In this document: positions 45,119-56,421 of the stretch, in pieces
How the letters are laid out: the number at the start of each line of letters is the position of its first letter
Numbering within the stretch: position 1 is the stretch's first letter
Source of the DNA: Amoebophrya sp. A120
Lineage: Eukaryota > Sar > Dinophyceae > Syndiniales > Amoebophryaceae
Reading direction: 5' to 3'
NCBI GenBank assembly: GCA_905178155.1
Contig: CAJINV010000005.1
Location: 6,435,207 to 6,499,206 of the forward strand
Length of the DNA: 64,000 bases
Translations under genes and position numbers: made by a program
Notes under the pieces: generated by a model
The model's database searches: none
The model's input: the letters and a program-made list of their open reading frames with translations, nothing else
Told to the model about the DNA's origin: nothing

Positions 45119-48100
45119 GCCGACGTCCCCTCACTCGTCGTGGAGTTTTTGTGTTTTGTGCCGCCGCTCGGACTAGCACTTCTTCCAGCGCCGTTCGTGG
45201 TGGTTTGCGAAAGAACTCTGTTGCTCGAAAGAAAACTTCTACCGAAGGAGTTTGTGGCGGAGCTTCCGGCTTGCCCAGCTTGCAGCTGATATGCCTGGTC
45301 TAGTACTTCTGCGTCTGCCGCCGTCCCTTTAGTACTAGGTGGCAGAGCGTCTTCCAGGCTGCTTCTGCTCGCGCTCAGGTTCGAGTCGCCCTCGTTGTGA
45401 AAGCTGCCGATCTCAGCCAATCTTATGCGAGAAAACAAGGAGATAAACTGCGTTTACTGCGTGTATTGTTTGGTCTTCTTTTGGACGAGGATTTCTATTC
45501 TAGGATTCTTGTTAGTGCGAAAAACTACGTAGACACGTCCATAGTCAGTCGTCTGATGTGACACATGGAGTATTTTTTACAGTTAGCTGTGCAAATCTTT
45601 ATTCGCATCACACATTTCATGTTCGACGTCCATTCAAGAACTACATATTACACAGTTTCCATTTTTCTCGCTTGGATAAACGTTCCCGAAAAATCGTTGA
45701 CGGAATGAAATACGTGGTCCCGGCTCTTCAGCTGTCGTGGCCGCGTATGCAATGCAAAAGCATCGTACTCGTAGTCATTCCGATTATGCATTGCAAATCT
45801 TTTTCCGAAGGTCAATCAGCATTACAAACTCCATTTCTCATGCTAGCTGAGGGCGAAATCATTTGTAATGCAATTCACACTACTAGTACGATGCTTTTGC
45901 AATGCATACCCCGCGGATTGCGACAATTGCGATTTCCACTGTGCGGGCCCACTATTCGGTCCTCCCCCACTGGCGCTGTTCTCCCCTTGGCCGGTTTTCC
46001 GCAGGTCCTGTGGGTCGGACGTGGCGAGGGCGTGGAACAGCCCCGTGGCGGTCCCAGCGCTGGTCTCCGATTTCCTTCGTTGGGGCGTGGAGAGATTAAA
46101 CTTCTCGGCGTCAAGTTGTGCTCCGGTCAGCATCTGTCCATTATCTTTCGCCCCGCCGTAGTTCTTCCGTCCGCGACCACCGTCTAGGGAAAGCGTCTTG
46201 GCGAGCGAGGACAGGGTATCCCAGAGAAAAAAGCTAGCAGGGCATGTTTGTAATGCAAAAACACATACACAGAAAAATTTGTCATGCGCGGCCCCATAGC
46301 ATGCTGTTCAGGATATGCAGCACAGATCTTCCTGTGTATTCATTTTTGCATTTCAAATATGACCTGCCTGCTTTTTTCTGTGTGATACAGGGATCCCTGC
46401 AAGTCGCTGTGCTCCGCGCCACGTCCTCCCGTGCCCGACGTCGAACTGTGGTCTCCCGCTCCTCCCACGCTCGTCCCACTTCCCCCCTGGTGTAGGTTTT
46501 GTGCCGGCGGCGCGCCGCCGTCCTGGGCGCTCGCGAGCGAGCTGCTGGCGGTCTCCTCCCGCAATTTCAGCATTTTCGCGCCCGCAGAACTGGTGGGCGC
46601 CAGCAAGGCTTCGTCCTCTTCTTCCAGACTGGAGGATTGGCCCGTGACAGAGTTTATGCACTGCAAAAGTACTATCGCACTTGTTGTACTAATTACATTT
46701 ATGCATTACAAATCTTTTTCTTAAGGTAAATCTGCATTACAAATTTAATTTGTGATGCTGGGCTGATTTGTGATGCAATTTATACTAGTACGATGCTTTT
46801 GCATTGCATAGAGTTCTTCCGCAGCGCGTTTTGCCGCACGTGCGTATCGCGCAGGTTCGGGCCCCCGTTCTGTTGCTGCTCTACCATCTCTTTCTGGATC
46901 GCCTCCTTCTGCTCTACCTCCGCCTGAATACGCGTTATCAAAATGAAAAATCCCCACTCCCCATGTCAATAAAACGGAAATCTGTGATGCGGGATTTGCG
47001 TACACAAATCAGATCTGTCTTGCAGTAGAGCACTGCACGCAGATGCTAAGCCTGAGCAGGGGTCTTCTGGTGTAGGCACTTGGCACGGCAGACGTCTGCC
47101 CCGTAGGCCTTACAGTATTACAAATCGCCTCTATAACGCGGCGGACTCTCCGGATTTGCATTCTTGCAAGACAGACAGGATCTGTGGCCACAAATCTGCA
47201 TCACAAATTTTCAGAAGGCTGCGTTCTTAATATGGGGAGGGAAGATCTTCCGCTTGAATACGCGTTTCCAGATATTTGTTCTCTAGCACCGTGGTCCGAA
47301 ATGTTTTTTGCACTTTGCTGATCTCGCTCATCTGGTTCTCCACGAGCGACTGGAAGTTTTGCTTCATCGATTCCAAATTTTCACACGCGAGCAGCAATTC
47401 CTTGCGTTGCTTTTCCGCCTCGTCCTCTAACAGAACGGTTGACTCCGTTTGAATGCCGATCGATTGGAACTCCTTCTTGAACACCGCAGCGGCCTCTTGC
47501 TCTTCCCGCTTCTTCCTCTCCTCGGGCGTTTCCTTGTCCTTGTTCAAAAACTTCTCCCGGTTGTAGTTCGTGATGTAGCGAATTCGTGGTAGATAGCGGT
47601 TGATGATCCGTAAATCCTCGAGAAACAAATTCACCCGCTTGATGTGACTGTTCAACCGCTTGACCTCCTTTTCCCGCACGGAGAAAGGACTGAAGCCGCC
47701 GGCTTTACTTTGCCCGCCCCGACTGTTATGCAACAAGCCAGCAGGATCGGCACCCGCGGAAAATCTTCGGTGGTCGGTACCTTGCTTGTCGTTCAGTCGA
47801 AGCTGATGCCTCTGCGCGAGCGACGGCTGCTCGTACTCCAAGCGGCCGGTGCTCGCTAAACTTGGATCGTCGTAGAAGTCGTCGAGCAGTGGGTGGCTAC
47901 CTTTCAGCGACGACACAGCCCCTCCCAACGCTGCGCTGCCCGCGGCTCCGGAGGAGGAACTACTCCCGGTGGTGGAGGAACTCCCGCCGATCCCGGCCCC
48001 GGAAGGAGAGTTGTTGGTGTTGGTCCCCATGTTGCTTTTCGACACGGTGGATAGCACCAGTTTCTCTACCGCCTGCCACTGTGGCACGGAAATTTTCTCG

Positions 48101-51100
48101 AACTCGTTTACCACGTTCCAGGTGACGAGATACAGTGCGTGCGGGGAGATGCTCCGGCACTTCACGCACGCGTGTAACGCCGCCTCGATGTAGTCCTCAA
48201 AAAAACACAACTTGAACTGGAAGGACTGATTCTGTTTGCTGTCCGAAATCTGCAGCGAGGAAGAGTTATGCAGCAGCGACGCCGCATTCCCACTCGCGAC
48301 CGCACCAGCACTGAAGCTAGTCGTCGGATATAACCCTTTGTGGTGATGCCCCGCCCCTCCTCCCGCCCCGAAAGCGTGATGCAGGTGCAGCTGCTTTTGG
48401 TGGTAAGCCGTCGAAAGGGCGTTGTACCCCTGGGCGGCACTTTGGACGTAGCCATACGTGCGGTCCAGGTTTTGTACCACGTGAATGTACACGCACTCTA
48501 TCACCTCGGGACACTCGTCGAGCTGAGAGATTTTGTTGTTTCAGACTTGTTTAATCAAACCTGTGATGCATAGAATGTACCACAGAAGTGTTTGTCTTGC
48601 CGTTTATGTTCCCTATAGGAAATGCACGCATGGCAAGTTTCGCCTATTTCTTTTGACATGTGTAACGCGATCGCGAACTTGTGATGCAGAACCTACTATA
48701 CAGATCTCTATCTTCGTTTCAGAGCCCATGCGCATAGGAATCAAAGTTGTTCTCATCGCTGCACCCCAGCCGCTGCAAAAAATCGCAGCAACTGGCGTGA
48801 GGACAAACTTGTGATGCATAGAATGAATCACAGAAGTGTTTGTCTTGCTAGTACACATGCTAGACACTGGATATCTTCTAGTAGTTGCGAACTTGTGATG
48901 CAAAACGTACTATACAAATCTCTATTGTTTCAGAGCCCATGCGCGTAGGAATCAAAGTTGTTCTCATCGCTACACCCCAGCCGCCGCAAGAAATCGCAGC
49001 AACTGGCGTCAGGACTCAAACCTTTTACTAAATCTTCGGGTCATCATGCGATAATCTTGTTTACACTGTTGTCTGCTCTAGTGTGTCAACTTCTCAAGAG
49101 GATCTTCTTCATGTATCAGCATGTGTACAGTACATGCTTGTTTTTCCTGATCGACATGAATTTTCGGGCGGAACTACCGCGGGCTGGATCTCTATTCTTT
49201 CAAAACGGCATCATATTAAAGTAAGATCTCACTCGAATACCTTCATCGACAAAAAGATGAAAATACAACGCCTGCTCTAAAGACCAAAACTCCTATACCA
49301 TTTTCGTGGCCGTGTAGTAGTCCGCTTGGCCATTGTCGCCGATAAAGATGTATGCATTGCCAAGATGTCTGGGTCGGGAAACTTGTGTTGCTGATACTTG
49401 CATTGCAAACTTGCTGCTTGTACGGCATAGCAGCACGACAAATTATCCTCGGCTTATTTTTGCGGTTCAAGTTTATTCGTGTTTAGCATGACAAGCTGAC
49501 TTCCAGCACGACAAAAAAAATTGTCAATCGTATTCATGCATCACAGACCTTGTTGTCCTTGAGGTCTTGCAATACAAATCCAGACCCAGACATATTTGCA
49601 ATGCATAAGATGAATTTGAATTCCGGGTAGAGCGATTGGTATTCGACAAAGTTCGCAAACTTTTTGTCCCCCAGTGGCCCGTAATCCCCGCTCATGATGA
49701 ACTGCGTCGCTGTCACGATCCCGCCGGGCAGCAGCGCCGGCATGCAGTGCAACCCGTTTTCCATCCGCATCATTTTGGAAAACGAGGAAAACAGCCCCGA
49801 CTCCACGTAGTCCGAGACAATGTGCGGCCGAGCGGAAAAGCCCACCAAATGGCCGAAATTCCCGCCGCAGTCCAGGTTTTCGGTCTGCTTTATCGTGAGG
49901 AAGAATCCCCCCTCCCCATATCAAAGTGGCAATCTGTGTTGCGGGATTTGTGTACACAAATCAGCTTTGTCTTGCAGTATAGAAGTGCAGGCAGATAAAA
50001 AGCCTGGAAGGGGCTGGCTAGAGGTGGGCGCTCAGCATGGCAGACGTCTGCCCTGTTGGTGCAGCAGCATTACAAATCGCCTGCGTAAAGCGGCGAAAGC
50101 TCTGGCTTTGCTCTCTTGCAAGACAGACCTGATTAGTGACCACAAATCAGCATCACAAATTTTCAAAAGGATGCCTTTTCAATATGGGGAGGGGGATTTT
50201 TCCTTTCAATATGCTTCCGTAATTGCTCCGTCGTGCTGTCGTTCTCGTTTTGGTCGCTTTCTGATTCCTCTTCCGAGGAACTCAAGCCGCTGAGCTCCGA
50301 ATCTGACAGCTCGCTGTCGTGGTCGTTTTCCGACGAAAACAGTTCGTCATCCGCCATCGCGTGCTTATCCGATACGGGGCTGCTAGGGGGGGAAATCGGG
50401 ATGTTATCGTCGACAAGAACGGCAGCTGGTGTGCCACTGTCCGGAAGATGAGGACCTAGAAGATGGCCTTCTTGTTGCTCCAAAACTGCTGTTGCGACCG
50501 ACGCAGCACTACTGGCGCTACTGTCTGTTTCCTTCTGCGATAATGAAGATCCTGGCTCTACTGCTTGCGCATTTATTCCGCCCTGTGGCGTTTCCCCTGG
50601 TCGTGTGGTTTTCATCGACACAGGACCGTCTTGCACACCGCTCTCGCCTGCGGAAGACTCTGCGGAGGTCAGGAAGGCAGTGGACTCTGGTGGAAGACTC
50701 TGCTCTCCACCCGCTGACGAGGTCGTGGGTGCCGCCGAAAACATCTCGGTCGGCGGAATGGATTTCAGCTCGTCGTTGTTATCAGACGTAGACTCTTTCG
50801 CGGACAAAAGCGGCTCGTTCTCCGAGGAAAGGTCGACTGCCCCTTGATGTGCGGCCACCCCGGTAGTGGGGTCTTGGTCTGCCAAGGTAGAAGTCGCGCC
50901 TGCTAACAGAGCGGTTGACTTCGTGGGCGAAGATGCGCCGCTCAATATTCCTGCTTCTCGTGTGTTCCCTGCGACTGCTACCGGCTGGTTCAGTTCCTGC
51001 TGGCCGCCTGGTGTTGCAGGTCCGGCAGCTCCCGAAGAAAACGTACTTTCTTGATGTCCATTCTGTGTAGATTGGTTTCCTACGATACTCGGCTCGCCAG

Positions 51101-54100
51101 CACCAGAACCGGTCAGATATATATTTGCCGCGGTCAGTGGCTCGCCCACTGCGGCAGTTACTTTCTCAAAACTAGACACTGCCGACGTTGTTGTGAGATT
51201 CAAGTGTGAGCCATCGGACGAAACGCCGGTGTTGATACTGCTACTGGACTATGGATTGCAAATATGTCTGGGTCTGGAAGACGAAGATTCTGAGACTTGT
51301 CATGCACGTTTTGCATGAGCCATGAGGTCTCTGACAATGCGAGACCTAGCATGACAGATTCTTTGAGGTCACTATCATGCCTTTCCTGCATGAGAAACTC
51401 CCTCTGAATTTGGTCAAAAGTGGACAGCCTTTGGTTCTCACGCAACACAAATTTTTACACCATTCAGATTTAGCATGACAAGTCTTGATCTTCCAGACCC
51501 AGACATTTTTACATTTGATATGGACGCGGATGAGACCACGCCGGTGGTGTTGGCAGCCGTCGAGGGTATCATGAGAAAAAAGTGTTACAGTTACACATTT
51601 GTTGGAGTTTCTGCATCACAAATTTTCTCTGTATAGCAGAGAAAACTTGTAATGCGAAGATCATAAGGGAAAACAGGAAGGAAACGAGGCCCCCAAGCAT
51701 TTCCTGCATGAGAGAGGTTGTCTGTGTTGCCGGTCTTGCATAGACTATGTGTGTAACTGTAACACTTTTTTCTTGCGATAGAGGGGGCGTTGTCCTTACT
51801 GCTATCCTGCTGCTGGCTGCTGCTCTTCTTCAAGTCTGTGATCTGGGTACTATTAACCGCAGTGCCCCCAGCACTCGGCGCTTTATTTCCTTGTTGTAGC
51901 TGTTTGCTCTGAGCACCGGGCAGCTTCGTAACGCCGCCCTTACCCGCCAGTGGCGACCCGCTGCTATTGGAAGAAAAAAACGAGCTGGTAAACTGGGGGT
52001 AATTTTCCCGCCACTTCGAGGTCAGCATGGGTGTGCAGCGGTTGGCCAGGGCCGAGGGACACCGCATCCACCATTTGTCCACCCGGTACTGCTCCACTTC
52101 GGGCGCATCGTAGTGCTCCAGAACGCGGTAAAACGTGGTAACCCCGGGGTAAATCTGTTTCCGCGGGTACCTCTTGTCCACGCCCGCGATGTGGTTGCCG
52201 CCGGAACAGTAGAGCGTATCGTCGATATCGGTCAAGATCTTCAGCCACTGGTGTCTGGCAGAGAGCCCCTGAAAGGTCGGGGACATGTTCAGAAACCCGG
52301 CCAGGTCCAGGTCGGCGCCCAGGTAGTGCTGCGCATCCTCGCCGATGGAAGAGAGAGAGGGGGGTTGGGAAATGAGGGTGCTGTTGTTCGCGGCAGTTGT
52401 TGGCGGTGCTCCAGGTAGTTGTAAACCTCCCGGGTGGCCTTGCATACCACCAGTAGACGAATTGTTCATCATCGGTGGGTTTAACCCGCCTGCGAGCTTT
52501 CTTTTCAGAACACTATCGGTGGAAGAAGATGGTGGTCCCACATTTGTTCCTGTTGCGCTGATAGTGTTGTTCCCGATAGAGGTAGTGGTCCCAATTGTGC
52601 CACTCCCGATTTGGTCGTGCGGCTCCGAGGTGCTACCCGACGTAATGTCGTTGTGTTTCGAGGTTCCGGACGCGTTGTGAATTGTCGACGTTGTGCTCGC
52701 ATCGCTATCCGGTTCCCGATCGTGCAAAAAGGAAGTTGGCCCGCCGGGGGCACCGCCAAGCTGCACCTGCTGGTGGTAGCCAAACTTCATCTTGTTCATG
52801 CCCAGAGTTGTTGTGCTGTTTGGATGTTGGTGGTGGAAGGGGGAACGAAGCTTGTGATTCCCCACAGAGCCAATATAACTTGCTCAGGTGTTACAATCTC
52901 AAGCGTTGCAATAGAATATGGAAATCTGTGATGCAGGAAGTGCATGATCACCGTAGTCCCAGCATCGGTTTGCGCATGACAAGTTGCGGCACCCAGAACC
53001 CCATAAATATCCGGCGAAATTTGTATTGCGAAAGGCGCAACTCTACACACGTTCCTCATGCTCTTCATGTAAGACAAAATCCAGACTCTATTGTAACGTT
53101 TGAGATTGTAACGGTTCAGCAGGTCATAGCCAAAAGCCGGACCATTTTGCTGGTCTGAGGACAGAATCCCGTCCTCCGATGGCGTTCGGGATCTCGTCGG
53201 GGTCTGCATCCGGAAATTAGAGGCACCTCCAGCAGTAGAAGACACTATACCCCCCCGGTTCAGCATGGATTGCGGATTCGTCATTAGCGTGGATTTATCA
53301 AATGCAAAAATGTCTGTGTCTGGAAGAATGCAAGTTTGTCATGCTTGTCTGGCATGACTCGAGAATCTGTTATGTTGCAGAGGCACGAAAAGGCCCTCTT
53401 ACCTGTCACGCAAAGACGCAGTTTGCCATGCGGAATACGTAAGACATGCCAGCCAAAAAATTTGTTATGCATAGCTGCGTAATATTGCAGTACGTCTATC
53501 ATTCACTTTTAGCATTACAAGTTTCCAGACCCAGACATATTTGCATTTGATACGATTGGAATTGCGGTGAAAATTCCTGCAAAGCGTGGTTTGAACTCTC
53601 CTTTTTGTTCAGTAAATACCTCAAATGGAGATCCCGGCCGATCAAGCGGGTGTAAACCTGCAACGTGGCTTATGACAGTGCACAACTCCTCCCTCCCCCT
53701 CATTTGTCATGCAAAAACCCAAATCCAGTTGCTACCTTGTGGCACCGCGTGCATGACAAATTCCGGAAATCCAAACAGTGCTACAGTTGGCGCATGAACT
53801 TGTCGTGCACAGGGTCCACCTGCACTGGTGTTTGTAATGCTGTTGATACCATGCAAATGAGAGGGAGGGGGAGTTGTGCACTGTCATATCGCCTGCTGAA
53901 GTATGTGCTTCTGGACTTGATTCCGTTTCCCGTAGCTCAAGTCGGAAAAAACCAGTTTCCAAAACCCGTGTACCGAGCCTTTGGAATCGGTCATGGATTT
54001 CAAATTCGTCAAGTCGTCTCCCAGTGTGTTCAACACAATCCGGGTGACCGCCTCCTCGGCTTCGGGCGAGCAGGAAAATTTCAAAACCTGCAGTGCGTTG

Positions 54101-56421
54101 ATGATGAGAACTCTCGATCTGACCGTCAGTTCGTCGACCGCGTCGAAGCAGAGAAATTTTATCAGCTGCGTCCTGGACCCACCGGTGTTGCTGCCCCTAG
54201 AAGTAGATCCACTCATGGCCGTCTGGTGTTTCTGCCCGAAACTCCCGCTGACCACACTGCTATGTCCAGGATGATGATGAACCCCGACGATGCTTGGCAC
54301 GACGGAATACCGCTTGTTGTTGTTTTCCTTCGCAGTATAGAACCAGGAGAAAATGTTGAAAAAGCTAGGAACAGAGAAGTTCATGCTGGTATCGTCGTGC
54401 AACCGGTCCAACAGAATTATCAAATGCAAATATGTCTGGGTCTGGGAGAGTGTAAACTTGGCATGCAGATTTTTCATGGCCCATGAGGTCTGAAGTGCGG
54501 GACTTAGCATGACAGACTCTGCGAGGTCTCTGCCATGCCTATCCTGCATGAGAAACTCCTCCCCAACTTGGTCGAAAGTGGACAGCTTTTGGCACTCATG
54601 CAACACAGATTTTTACATGCTTCAGATTTACCATGACAAGTTACCACCTTCCAGACCGAGACATTTTCGCATTTGATAAAAATCTCCAAGTCGCAATTTT
54701 GCACCAAGGCGTTGAAGGTATCCCCCTTTCCCAGTAGCAATTTCTCGTGTTCGTCCACAAAAATCTGCCGGATCTTGTTTTCCTGCTCGCGCTTCTTGTC
54801 CTTTCGGGAAGAGGGGAGAAACGGCGCGATCAGCTTATCAGATAGAAAGAACGACGCGAAGTAGCTCACCTTGCTACTTTTGAAATAGTCCCGCTCGGTC
54901 AATAACCGTTGGATTTCCGCGGTGAGATTTTTCACTTCCTGCGACGGCGTCGCGAGCCGGGTCGACCGGATCGACTGCGCGTGTTTTAACAGGCTGCTTT
55001 CCCGCATGATCGAGGCATAGGAGAAAACGATGATAGGGATCAGGAGCAGCATGAACAGGACAATCGCCGGATGATTCAGCATGGAATCCGAATTAATCGG
55101 CGAGTCCGGCGGCACGAAGAAGGTTACCTGGATTATCCACAATGATGTTCACAATCACAACACTGACTACGCGTGTATCAAAGAGTTTTGGTAGTTTCTT
55201 CCGTTGGGAATGACATGAATGTTCGCTCTATTGCATGACAGAATCAACCTTCAACTGATCATCATGATGTTTCTACTTCAATACTCATACATAGATACCA
55301 GTATTATGTATGCACTGCAAAAGTATCGCACTCGTAGTATTGCAATACAAATTAGCTCAGCATGACAAATGGAATTTGTCATGCTGATATAGCTTGAAAA
55401 AGAAATTTGTAATGCATAACTGCAACTCGTACGAGTACGATACTTTTGCAGTGCATATCATGACGCCGAGTGCAATCTGCGGTCCCTCGTCCAGTGTCGA
55501 CCGAAAGTCCTTCATGGACAGCAACGCCCGTCTTAGAAACCGCAAGAAATGCCGCCGCTTTTTGTTCCGGGAGTCTTCCATCTGCCGCGCTACAATCGCG
55601 ATCGTGGTCTCCTCGGCGAACAGGTAAATTAACCCCATGAGCAACGTCGCGAGTAAGAAACTGGTGAAGAGCGTCATGTAGATAAACCCGAGCGTGATGA
55701 AGATCGAAATGCTCGCGAAGAAACAGAACACGAAAACCCGCACCGCCGACAACGCCCTCGCGGTCCCGTGGTGCTGCCACTTCTGGATGTTCTCCACAGA
55801 ACTCTGCCAGGCCGCCGTGGCGGCGTTGCGGGAGAAGGACGAGGAGGAGGAGGAGTTTTTAGCTGATGATGTTCCCTGATCACTTGTCGTCGACTTCGCC
55901 GAAGCGTGAGACCCTGTGCTCTCCAAAGAATCGCGGATATTGGCATTCTTATTGCCCCCGGTCTTCTTCTTTTTCGACGTTGAGGATTTATTGTTTGCGC
56001 TCTTGCCTGTCGTGGTAGTACGACTTGTAGTTCCCCCGACCGCGCCATCGTGATCGGCGGTTTTAGAAGTGCTCGCCGCGGCGCTATGGTCCTTTGTAGC
56101 TGTTCCTGTTCCAACACCTCCCAGTCCCGCATTCTTGTCCCGGTAGTTGTTCCTCTCCTTATTACTCGACCTGATCCCTGTCCTCTCCTTCGTGGCAGAT
56201 GCAGCGAGCCGCGTCTTCTTCGGGACTAGACCTCCATCCATAATATGCTCGCCGACTGTCCCAGTTGCACCACCTGCTTCGTTGCTCATGCCGGAGCTTC
56301 TAGTTCCACTTGGGTCCGACTGCCGTCGGGTCCGCATATTCACGACCGGCATGGTCATCCCGATACCACCAGGATCGGGACCTCCCGGGCCTCCTCCTGC
56401 GCCCCGGTTGGACGAGGACAT
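45064..56421 (-). CDS. G12: large membrane protein with APP1 (DUF2183) HAD phosphatase-like domain
   Basis: Proposed exons 55458..56421, 55299..55303, 54679..55127, 53889..54412, 53553..53665, 53129..53290, 51781..52868, 51521..51561, 50212..51244, 49608..49885, 49299..49345, 47261..48522, 46811..46930, 46388..46649, 45909..46211, 45652..45740 and 45064..45421; 7,098 nt, 2,365 residues. Helices at about 229-249 and 252-269, then DEGPQIALGVMIL and another helix (PAIVLFMLLLIPIIVF), recall XK-like protist membrane domains (weak). APP1/HAD signatures follow: DIDDT near 953 (nucleophile motif), FSARP near 1475, GDKKFANF, and IGDNGQAD near 1557, then YIHVVQNLDRTYGY. APP1 proteins dephosphorylate phosphatidate, so a lipid phosphatase at a membrane is inferred. 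About 400 low-complexity residues split motif I from motif II. The C-terminus is coiled coil and Ser-rich. Thirteen introners and three proposed GT-AG introns. It could instead be two genes: 55278..56421 and 45064..55082. Confidence 0.68.
45422..45651 (-). other. Proposed GT-AG intron in G12
   Basis: Starts GTAATATG and ends a pyrimidine-rich tract with CATAAG; joins METV|LAEIGSF in frame. Contains TGTGATGCGAATAAAGATTT, like introner interiors. Without it G12 would stop at 45648. Confidence 0.5.
45746..45908. mobile_element. Introner C in G12
   Basis: Near-perfect ends TATGCAATGCAAAAGCATCG and TATGCATTGCAAAAGCATCG. Flanks CCGCG and CCCCG (4 of 5). Confidence 0.9.
46217..46387. mobile_element. 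Introner F in G12
   Basis: Ends TATCCCAGAGAAAAAAGC and TATCACACAGAAAAAAGC; exact CAGGG flanks. Closely similar over its length to the family F copy in G9. Frame restored as GSL|SSLAK. Confidence 0.92.
46655..46810. mobile_element. Introner C in G12
   Basis: Ends TATGCACTGCAAAAGTACT and TATGCAATGCAAAAGCATCG; exact GAGTT flanks. Confidence 0.92.
46936..47260. mobile_element. Introner D in G12
   Basis: Ends TATCAAAATGAAAAATCCCC and TATTCAAGCGGAAGATC; exact CGCGT flanks, and the flank similarity extends to about 18 bp (46918-46935 against 47248-47265). Confidence 0.9.
48523..49298 (-). other. Proposed GT-AG intron in G12
   Basis: Starts GTATAGGAG right after ACGAAAATG and ends AATCTCTCAG. It joins GDNGQADYYTATKM to LDECPEVIECVYIHVVQ in frame, matching the order expected after the HAD GDNGQ motif. 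Contains a two-copy tandem repeat. Confidence 0.65.
48557..49013. repeat. Tandem repeat of about 210-250 bp, two copies
   Basis: Copies at about 48557-48805 and 48806-49013 share CTTGTGATGCATAGAATG, CACAGAAGTGTTTGTCTTGC, TTTCAGAGCCCATGCGC and a following 80-base block with few changes. Lies inside the proposed intron. Confidence 0.88.
49351..49607. mobile_element. Introner A in G12 (beside the HAD GDNGQ motif)
   Basis: Ends TATGCATTGCCAAGATG and TATGCATTGCAAATATG; exact AGATG flanks. Excision gives EFKFI|FIGDNGQAD. Confidence 0.93.
49891..50211. mobile_element. Introner D in G12
   Basis: Ends TATCGTGAGGAAGAATCCCC and TATTGAAAGGAAAAATCCCC; exact TGCTT flanks. Frame restored as LRK|QTENLD. 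Confidence 0.92.
51250..51520. mobile_element. Introner A in G12
   Basis: Ends TATGGATTGCAAATATG and TATCAAATGTAAAAATG; exact TGGAC flanks. Confidence 0.92.
51567..51780. mobile_element. Introner G in G12
   Basis: Ends TATCATGAGAAAAAAGTGTT and TATCGCAAGAAAAAAGTGTT, followed by ACAGTTACAC; exact GAGGG flanks. Confidence 0.93.
52874..53128. mobile_element. Introner I in G12
   Basis: Ends TATAACTTGCTCAGGTGTTA and TATGACCTGCTGAACCGTTA, then CAATCTCAA; exact GCCAA flanks. Frame restored as AFG|SVGNH. Confidence 0.92.
53296..53552. mobile_element. Introner A in G12
   Basis: Perfect TATCAAATGCAAA ends. Flanks GGATT and CGATT (4 of 5). Frame restored as QFQS|TLMTN. Confidence 0.9.
53671..53888. 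mobile_element. Introner B in G12
   Basis: Perfect ends TATGACAGTGCACAACTCC. Flanks TGGCT and TCGCC (3 of 5). Frame restored as QQAT|LQVYT. Confidence 0.88.
54418..54678. mobile_element. Introner A in G12
   Basis: Ends TATCAAATGCAAATATG and TATCAAATGCGAAAATG. Flanks AGAAT and AAAAT (4 of 5). Frame restored as LEIL|LDRLH. Confidence 0.9.
55128..55298 (-). other. Proposed GT-AG intron in G12
   Basis: Starts GTATCTATG and ends AATCCAG; joins VMIL|VTFFVPP in frame and so fuses the membrane part at 55.3-56.4 kb to the rest. Contains ATTGCATGACAGAATC, an introner-type interior motif. If it is not used, the upstream gene ends at 55278. Confidence 0.45.
55309..55457. mobile_element. Introner C in G12
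   Basis: Perfect ends TATGCACTGCAAAAGTATCG. Flanks TTATG and TCATG (4 of 5). Confidence 0.9.

Noticed and set aside
48613-48903. 96-codon minus-strand frame in the tandem repeat
   Set aside because: Its second half is repeated in the other copy with changed frame and stops; better explained as repeated intron sequence.
51781-52868. Treating the exon with DIDDT as a separate gene
   Set aside because: It has no start of its own; in-frame introner joins on both sides link it to the FSARP and GDNGQ exons.
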